In this document: positions 59,543-64,000 of the stretch, piece by piece
Layout: every line of letters starts with the position of its first letter
How positions within the stretch are numbered: the first letter of the stretch is position 1
Source: Terrisporobacter othiniensis
GTDB taxonomy: Bacteria; Bacillota; Clostridia; Peptostreptococcales; Peptostreptococcaceae
Assembly: GCF_000808015.1 (NCBI RefSeq)
Contig: NZ_JWHR01000087.1
Span: 1 to 64,000 of the forward strand
Length of the DNA: 64,000 bases
Reading direction: 5' to 3'
Made by a program: the position numbers and the translations under genes
The notes under the pieces: model-generated
Seen by the model: the letters and a program-made list of their open reading frames with translations, nothing else
Databases searched by the model: none
Told to the model about the DNA's origin: nothing

Positions 59543-61636
59543 ATGGAAAGGATTGCAAAAAAAATTGCAAATCATAGTAAGTTAATCTTACTATTGGCAG
59601 TAATCTTATTGATTCCATCTGTATTTGGTTATTTTAATACAAATATTAATTATGATATCTTGAGTTATTTGCCAAATAATATTTCTACTACAAAAGCCGA
59701 AAAAATTTTAAAAGACGATTTCGGCTGTGGTACACTATCCATGCTAATTGTAGAAAATATGGATGATAAAGACGTTGCTAAAATTAAAGACAAAATTGCT
59801 AAAGTTGACGGTGTTGCAGACGTCTTATGGGTAGATGATTTTATGGATTTATCAGTTCCTAAAGAGATTTTACCAAAAGATATGACTGATTTACTATACA
59901 ATGGTGATAAGTCTACAATGATGATAATAAAAATGGAAAAAGCTACTGGGGATATAAAAACTCAAAATGCAGTATCTTCCATAAGAAATATTGCAGGAAA
60001 ACAATCTTTTTTAAGTGGAATGTGTGGAATTCTTAAAGATACCAAGGATCTAGCAGATAAAGAAGTTCCTTTATATATACTGACTGGTGGTATTTTAATT
60101 TTAATTATTTTAGGTCTTTCTTTAGAATCAACTATTATACCGATAATTTTTTTAACAAGTATTGCTATGGCTGTAATATATAACTTCGGTTCAAACATTA
60201 TATTTGGAGAAATATCTTATATAACAAAGGCCTTAGCTGCTGTATTACAATTAGGTGTTACTATGGATTATTCAATATTCTTATTCCATAGATACGAAGA
60301 GGAAAAACTCAAATTCCCTGATAATAAAAAAGATGCTATGGCAAATGCTATTAAGAATACACTTGTATCTGTCGTCGGTGGTTCCATTACTACTTTTGCA
60401 GGCTTTTTAGCTCTATGTGTTATGGACTTAGCTATTGGAAGAGATATAGGTTTAGTAATGGCAAAAGGTGTTTTAATTGGTGTTCTTTGCACAATTACTA
60501 TACTACCTTCTTTTATACTTGTGTTTGATAAACAAGTTGAAAAATATAAACATAAAACTGTAATGCCAAACTTTAATAAAGTCTCTAAATTTGTAGTCAA
60601 GCATTATAAGAAATTAGCTATCTTATTTGTAATAATATTTATTCCATCTTATTTTGGATATAAAAATGCTGATGTTTATTATAATTTAGATGAAAGTTTG
60701 CCAGCTAATTTTCCATCAATTATTGCTACAAACAAAATGAAAACTGATTACAATATGGAAAGTACCAATTTTATTTTAGTAAAAGATACCATTGCTCCAA
60801 ACGACTTAAGTAAAATGATTAAAGAAATCGAAAATTTAGATGGCATTACTTCAGTTATTGGTCTTGAGAAATATATTGGTCCAAGAATTAATCAAGATTT
60901 TTTACCTGAGGATATTATAAGCGAAGTAAAATCTAAGGGTTATGAAGAAATATTAGTTAATTCAAAATACAAAGCCGCCACAGATGAATGTAATGCTCAA
61001 ATTGAAGAAATAAATAAAATAGTTCATGAGTATGACAAGGAAGGACTTGTGGGTGGTGAAGCTCCCCTTACTTTAGATTTAATAAAAATTGCTGATTCAG
61101 ATTTTACAAAAGTAAATATTGCCTCAATTGTAGCTATATTTATTATTATTACTATACTATTTAAATCAGCATCTCTTCCAGTAATACTCGTTGCTACTAT
61201 AGAGTGTGCTATATTCCTTAATTTAGGTATCCCTTATTACACGGGAACTGTAGAACCATTTATAGCTTCTATTGTTCTGGGGACTATACAATTAGGTGCT
61301 ACCATTGACTATGCTATTCTTCTTACATCTAGATTCAGAGAAGAAAGAAATGAGGGATATGAAAAATTTGAAGCTATGGAACATTCAATAAAAAGTAGTG
61401 CTCCTTCTATTCTAACTAGTGCTTTATCATTCTTTGGCGCTACTATTGGTGTTGGATTAATATCTAAACTTGACATGATTAGTGCTCTTTGTACCTTAAT
61501 GTCAAGAGGTGCCATAGTTAGTATGTTTATAATTATATTTATACTACCTGCAATACTATTATTATTTGAAGGAATAGTTGTTAAAACGAGTAAAAATTTT
61601 ATAACTAAAAAAGAGTTATGTGAAGAATCTAATTAA
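59543..61636 (+). CDS. MMPL/RND-superfamily exporter
   Basis: A 697-residue membrane protein with two homologous halves, each with one leading segment, an extracytoplasmic domain and five clustered segments. The MMPL core is seen as LQLGVTMDYSIFLFHRYEEE in half one and IQLGATIDYAILLTSRFREE in half two, holding the Asp-Tyr pairs of the proton relay. Members export lipids, glycolipids or hydrophobic drugs by proton motive force. Regulated most likely by the TetR upstream, and followed 20 bases later by a YhgE/Pip-like gene. Substrate unknown. Confidence 0.92.
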   Translation: MERIAKKIANHSKLILLLAVILLIPSVFGYFNTNINYDILSYLPNNISTTKAEKILKDDFGCGTLSMLIVENMDDKDVAKIKDKIAKVDGVADVLWVDDFMDLSVPKEILPKDMTDLLYNGDKSTMMIIKMEKATGDIKTQNAVSSIRNIAGKQSFLSGMCGILKDTKDLADKEVPLYILTGGILILIILGLSLESTIIPIIFLTSIAMAVIYNFGSNIIFGEISYITKALAAVLQLGVTMDYSIFLFHRYEEEKLKFPDNKKDAMANAIKNTLVSVVGGSITTFAGFLALCVMDLAIGRDIGLVMAKGVLIGVLCTITILPSFILVFDKQVEKYKHKTVMPNFNKVSKFVVKHYKKLAILFVIIFIPSYFGYKNADVYYNLDESLPANFPSIIATNKMKTDYNMESTNFILVKDTIAPNDLSKMIKEIENLDGITSVIGLEKYIGPRINQDFLPEDIISEVKSKGYEEILVNSKYKAATDECNAQIEEINKIVHEYDKEGLVGGEAPLTLDLIKIADSDFTKVNIASIVAIFIIITILFKSASLPVILVATIECAIFLNLGIPYYTGTVEPFIASIVLGTIQLGATIDYAILLTSRFREERNEGYEKFEAMEHSIKSSAPSILTSALSFFGATIGVGLISKLDMISALCTLMSRGAIVSMFIIIFILPAILLLFEGIVVKTSKNFITKKELCEESN

Positions 61637-61656
61637 TTTATAGGAGGCTTATTAAA

Positions 61657-64000
61657 ATGAACAATAAAGAAATAAAAAATAAATCTGTTGCTCTTGCAAC
61701 TGTAGTACTAATGCTTGGTAATTCATCTTGCGTATTTGCTGATAGAAATATAGATAAGGACGAAACAGTCTACTCTATTTTAGATGAAAATGGTAATGTT
61801 AACAAAAATATTGTATCAGCATGGATTAATAGTTCATCTTCTCTAGGAACTATTCATGATGTAAGTTCTTTAAATAATATAAAAAATGTTAAAGGTGATG
61901 AAAAACCTGAAATTAATGGTAATAAGATAACTTGGAATGTTAAAGGAGACGATTTATATTATCAAGGTGAAACTAATAAAAATTTACCTATTGATGTAAA
62001 TATTAAATATGAATTAAATGGTCAAGATGTAAATCCTAAAGATATCCAAGGAAAAAGCGGCCAATTTAAAATCACCTTATCTTTAAAAAATAATGAAAGT
62101 CGAGAAGTAACCATAAATGGAAAAAACAGAACTATTTATGTTCCTTTTATAACTGCTTCAGAAATCATTTTAAATAGAGATAATTTCAAAGATATAAAAA
62201 CAAGTACTGGCACTTTATTAGATGAAGGAAGTAATGCTGCTATCACATTTGTATCTATCCCTGGATTTAAAGAATCTCTTAATCTAGATAGTAAACTATC
62301 TGGTTATCTTAACTTAAAAGAAGAAGTTGTTATTGAAGGAAATACTACAAACTTCAAAACTCCAAATATTATGATTGCCGCTACAAGTGATGTATCAAAA
62401 TACTTAGAAGATGTGGATGAAGATACTAGCTTTGGTGATTTAAAAGGTTCTTTAGATAAATTACAAAAAGGTGGTAAGAGCTTAGTAGATGGAGCTAAAC
62501 AAATTAGTGATGGTGCAAATACTTTAGATACTAATTATAAAAAATTTAATAGTGGAGTTAAAAGCTTAGACGATGGTATTACTACTCTCAACAATGGTTC
62601 ATCTCAACTTGTTAGTAAATTACCTGAGTTAAATAATGGCGCTCAAAGTTTATCAAGCGGTCTTAACACTTTAAGTTCTTCTTCTAAAGACTTAAGTGAT
62701 GGTGCTAGCAAAGTTAATTCTGGTGCTTCTGCACTATATAGCGGCCTTAATACTTTGAGCTCTTCTTCCAAGGATTTAAGTACTGGTGCTAAAGAAGTTA
62801 GTGATGGTGCTTCTAAATTAAATAGTAGTTACTCTGCTTTAGATAAGGGTATTAATTCTTCTTATAGTGGTGCTAACGATTTAGAAAAAGGTGCTAAACA
62901 ACTACAATCTGGTGCTACTAGTTTAGAGGAAGGATTGAGCAATGGTTCTAGCGGTATAAATGATTTAATATCTTCTACAAATGTAATTAGATCTCTTGCT
63001 TCTAAAATAGAAGGTATTGCTTCTAAATTAAAAGCTGGAAATGGTAGTAATATTGAATCTAGTCTTTCATCTATAGCTGCTAGAGCCTCTGAAAATGGTG
63101 ACGAAAAAACATTATCTGATGTACAGAAGATCAAAAATTCACTTAGTAATCAGTCTTCAAGCATTAGTAGCGCTGCTGATGGATTATATAGCATTGCCAA
63201 TGGTTTAAATAATTTAGCTGACAAACAAGAAAGTGGCCTAAACACTTTAGCTAAAGGTATTGATTCTGCTGTAAATGGTGCTAAAAAACTTACTGCTGGT
63301 TTAAGCAATCTAACAGATGGCTTATCTGATTTAAAAACTGGTTTAGGTGAAGTAAGCAAAGGTTCTAGCTCTGTTTCTAGTGGATTAAAAACTCTAAGTG
63401 ATGGTAGTTCAAGTTTAGCAATTGGTTCTTCCAAGCTTGCTAAAGGGGCTTCTGATGCTTACTCAGGTAGCAAAACTTTAACTGATGGTACTTCTCAACT
63501 TGCCTTAGGTTCTTCCAAGCTTTCTAAAGGGGCTTCTGATGCTTACTTAGGTAGTAAGACTTTAGCTGATGGTACTTCTCTATTAGAATCTAGTGGTAAG
63601 AAATTAGCGTCTGGTGTAAATACATTAAAAAATGGCTCTTCTCAACTTACTAGTAATTCTGACAAAATTCTAGCTGGAATAGGAACATTGTCTAGTGGTT
63701 CTGAACAACTATATTCAGGGGCTAAAAAGCTTCAAAACGAAGGCCTAAATAAGCTTGCAGAAGAAGGAAATACGTTAATAAGTTCTGTTGACGGTGCTAT
63801 GGAAGTTAAAGATAAATTATTAGATGCAGCAAAAGGATATAATAACTTCACTGGTATAAGTGAAAATATGGATGGTAGCGTTAAGTTTGTTATGAAAGTA
63901 AAATCTGAAGATACTCAAAATAATTCTGATAAAAAAAGCTCTTCAACAACTAAAACTTCAGATACCAAAGAAAATGATTCAAATAAAGTAGATAGTAGTA
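61657..64000 (+). CDS. YhgE/Pip-like exported heptad-repeat protein (3' end outside window)
   Basis: An open frame from ATG 61657 to the window edge, at least 781 residues. It has a signal peptide (about 1-30, ending VFA), a beta-rich N-terminal region (about 40-245) and a very long stretch of degenerate heptads of the x-x-x-L-x-x-G kind (SDGASKVNSG, KGASDAYSG, LADGTS). The pattern is that of the YhgE/Pip family, in which the coil projects outside the membrane. Two 84-bp units, 63424-63507 and 63508-63591, are nearly identical. AGGAGG precedes the ATG. It probably works with the MMPL exporter. A C-terminal membrane segment would lie beyond the window. Confidence 0.82.
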   Translation, partial: MNNKEIKNKSVALATVVLMLGNSSCVFADRNIDKDETVYSILDENGNVNKNIVSAWINSSSSLGTIHDVSSLNNIKNVKGDEKPEINGNKITWNVKGDDLYYQGETNKNLPIDVNIKYELNGQDVNPKDIQGKSGQFKITLSLKNNESREVTINGKNRTIYVPFITASEIILNRDNFKDIKTSTGTLLDEGSNAAITFVSIPGFKESLNLDSKLSGYLNLKEEVVIEGNTTNFKTPNIMIAATSDVSKYLEDVDEDTSFGDLKGSLDKLQKGGKSLVDGAKQISDGANTLDTNYKKFNSGVKSLDDGITTLNNGSSQLVSKLPELNNGAQSLSSGLNTLSSSSKDLSDGASKVNSGASALYSGLNTLSSSSKDLSTGAKEVSDGASKLNSSYSALDKGINSSYSGANDLEKGAKQLQSGATSLEEGLSNGSSGINDLISSTNVIRSLASKIEGIASKLKAGNGSNIESSLSSIAARASENGDEKTLSDVQKIKNSLSNQSSSISSAADGLYSIANGLNNLADKQESGLNTLAKGIDSAVNGAKKLTAGLSNLTDGLSDLKTGLGEVSKGSSSVSSGLKTLSDGSSSLAIGSSKLAKGASDAYSGSKTLTDGTSQLALGSSKLSKGASDAYLGSKTLADGTSLLESSGKKLASGVNTLKNGSSQLTSNSDKILAGIGTLSSGSEQLYSGAKKLQNEGLNKLAEEGNTLISSVDGAMEVKDKLLDAAKGYNNFTGISENMDGSVKFVMKVKSEDTQNNSDKKSSSTTKTSDTKENDSNKVDSS

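Noticed and set aside
61700..61720. GTAGTACTAA, 9 of 10 match to the regulon palindrome
   Set aside because: It lies inside the signal-peptide codons of the YhgE/Pip-like gene and lacks the flanking bases of the 12-mer.
1..64000. CRISPR arrays, prophage, insertion sequences, integrons
   Set aside because: No regular repeat-spacer array, transposase, integrase or phage structural gene is seen; short repeats found belong to hairpins, operators or coil-protein genes.

Overview
This 64 kb window is AT-rich, densely coding chromosome from an anaerobic low-GC Firmicute. Gene content, Gram-positive Shine-Dalgarno signals, many lipoproteins, T-box, SAM-I and c-di-GMP-I RNAs and Clostridia-type ECF and ABC systems point to the class Clostridia, most plausibly Peptostreptococcaceae. 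The family is an inference from style, not from a marker gene. I see no prophage, insertion sequence, CRISPR array or rRNA. One tRNA-Lys is present.

Layout. 0-5 kb (mostly minus): a PH-domain protein, a decayed PAS/HD-GYP gene, metQ behind a SAM-I riboswitch, and a polar amino-acid ABC transporter whose leader encodes a 24-residue peptide with five consecutive His codons followed by a terminator. 5-13.5 kb (minus): a BMP-family nucleoside ABC operon headed by an M20 amidohydrolase, then adenine deaminase; together a purine salvage block. 13.6-18 kb: a modular GH25 lysozyme, a MATE exporter, tRNA-Lys and a lipoprotein cyclophilin. 18.0-18.4 kb (minus): a c-di-GMP-I riboswitch with no gene behind it; its read-through product would be a short RNA whose hairpins display CCCC loops. 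18.5-24 kb: GNAT enzyme, TVP38-like membrane protein (start codon ATA), dicarboxylate/amino-acid symporter, and an unknown gene divergent from a leucine-rich-repeat protein. 24-29 kb: rbsKDACB ribose operon. 29-36 kb: a Leu-type T-box in front of an ilvB remnant, a cation/proton antiporter, a zinc-ribbon protein with a possible translational RNA switch, a beta-trefoil protein, a YeiH-type permease and a MutS2-like protein without Smr domain. 36-40 kb: modABC (modC interrupted by TAA) divergent from a HTH/periplasmic-binding-domain regulator.

40-55 kb is the most unusual region. A six-gene minus-strand operon encodes an ECF transporter (S, fused A-A, T), a DUF4430 lipoprotein, a membrane-tethered cohesin and a secreted alpha/alpha-toroid protein ending in a dockerin. 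Upstream lie two large secreted proteins with the same DUF4430 and toroid domains. DUF4430 and the toroid correspond to the two halves of animal intrinsic factor/transcobalamin, so a surface complex that captures a cobalamin-like ligand and passes it to the ECF transporter is a reasonable hypothesis. A NarL/LuxR-type regulator lies next to it, and the 12-mer AGTAGTACTACC occurs once upstream of each of the four transcription units, suggesting one local regulon.

55-64 kb: HAD phosphatase, DUF1232 protein, pentapeptide-repeat protein, B3/B4-domain protein, ferritin, and a TetR regulator followed by an MMPL exporter with paired palindromes in its promoter, then a long YhgE/Pip-like coil protein running off the end of the window.
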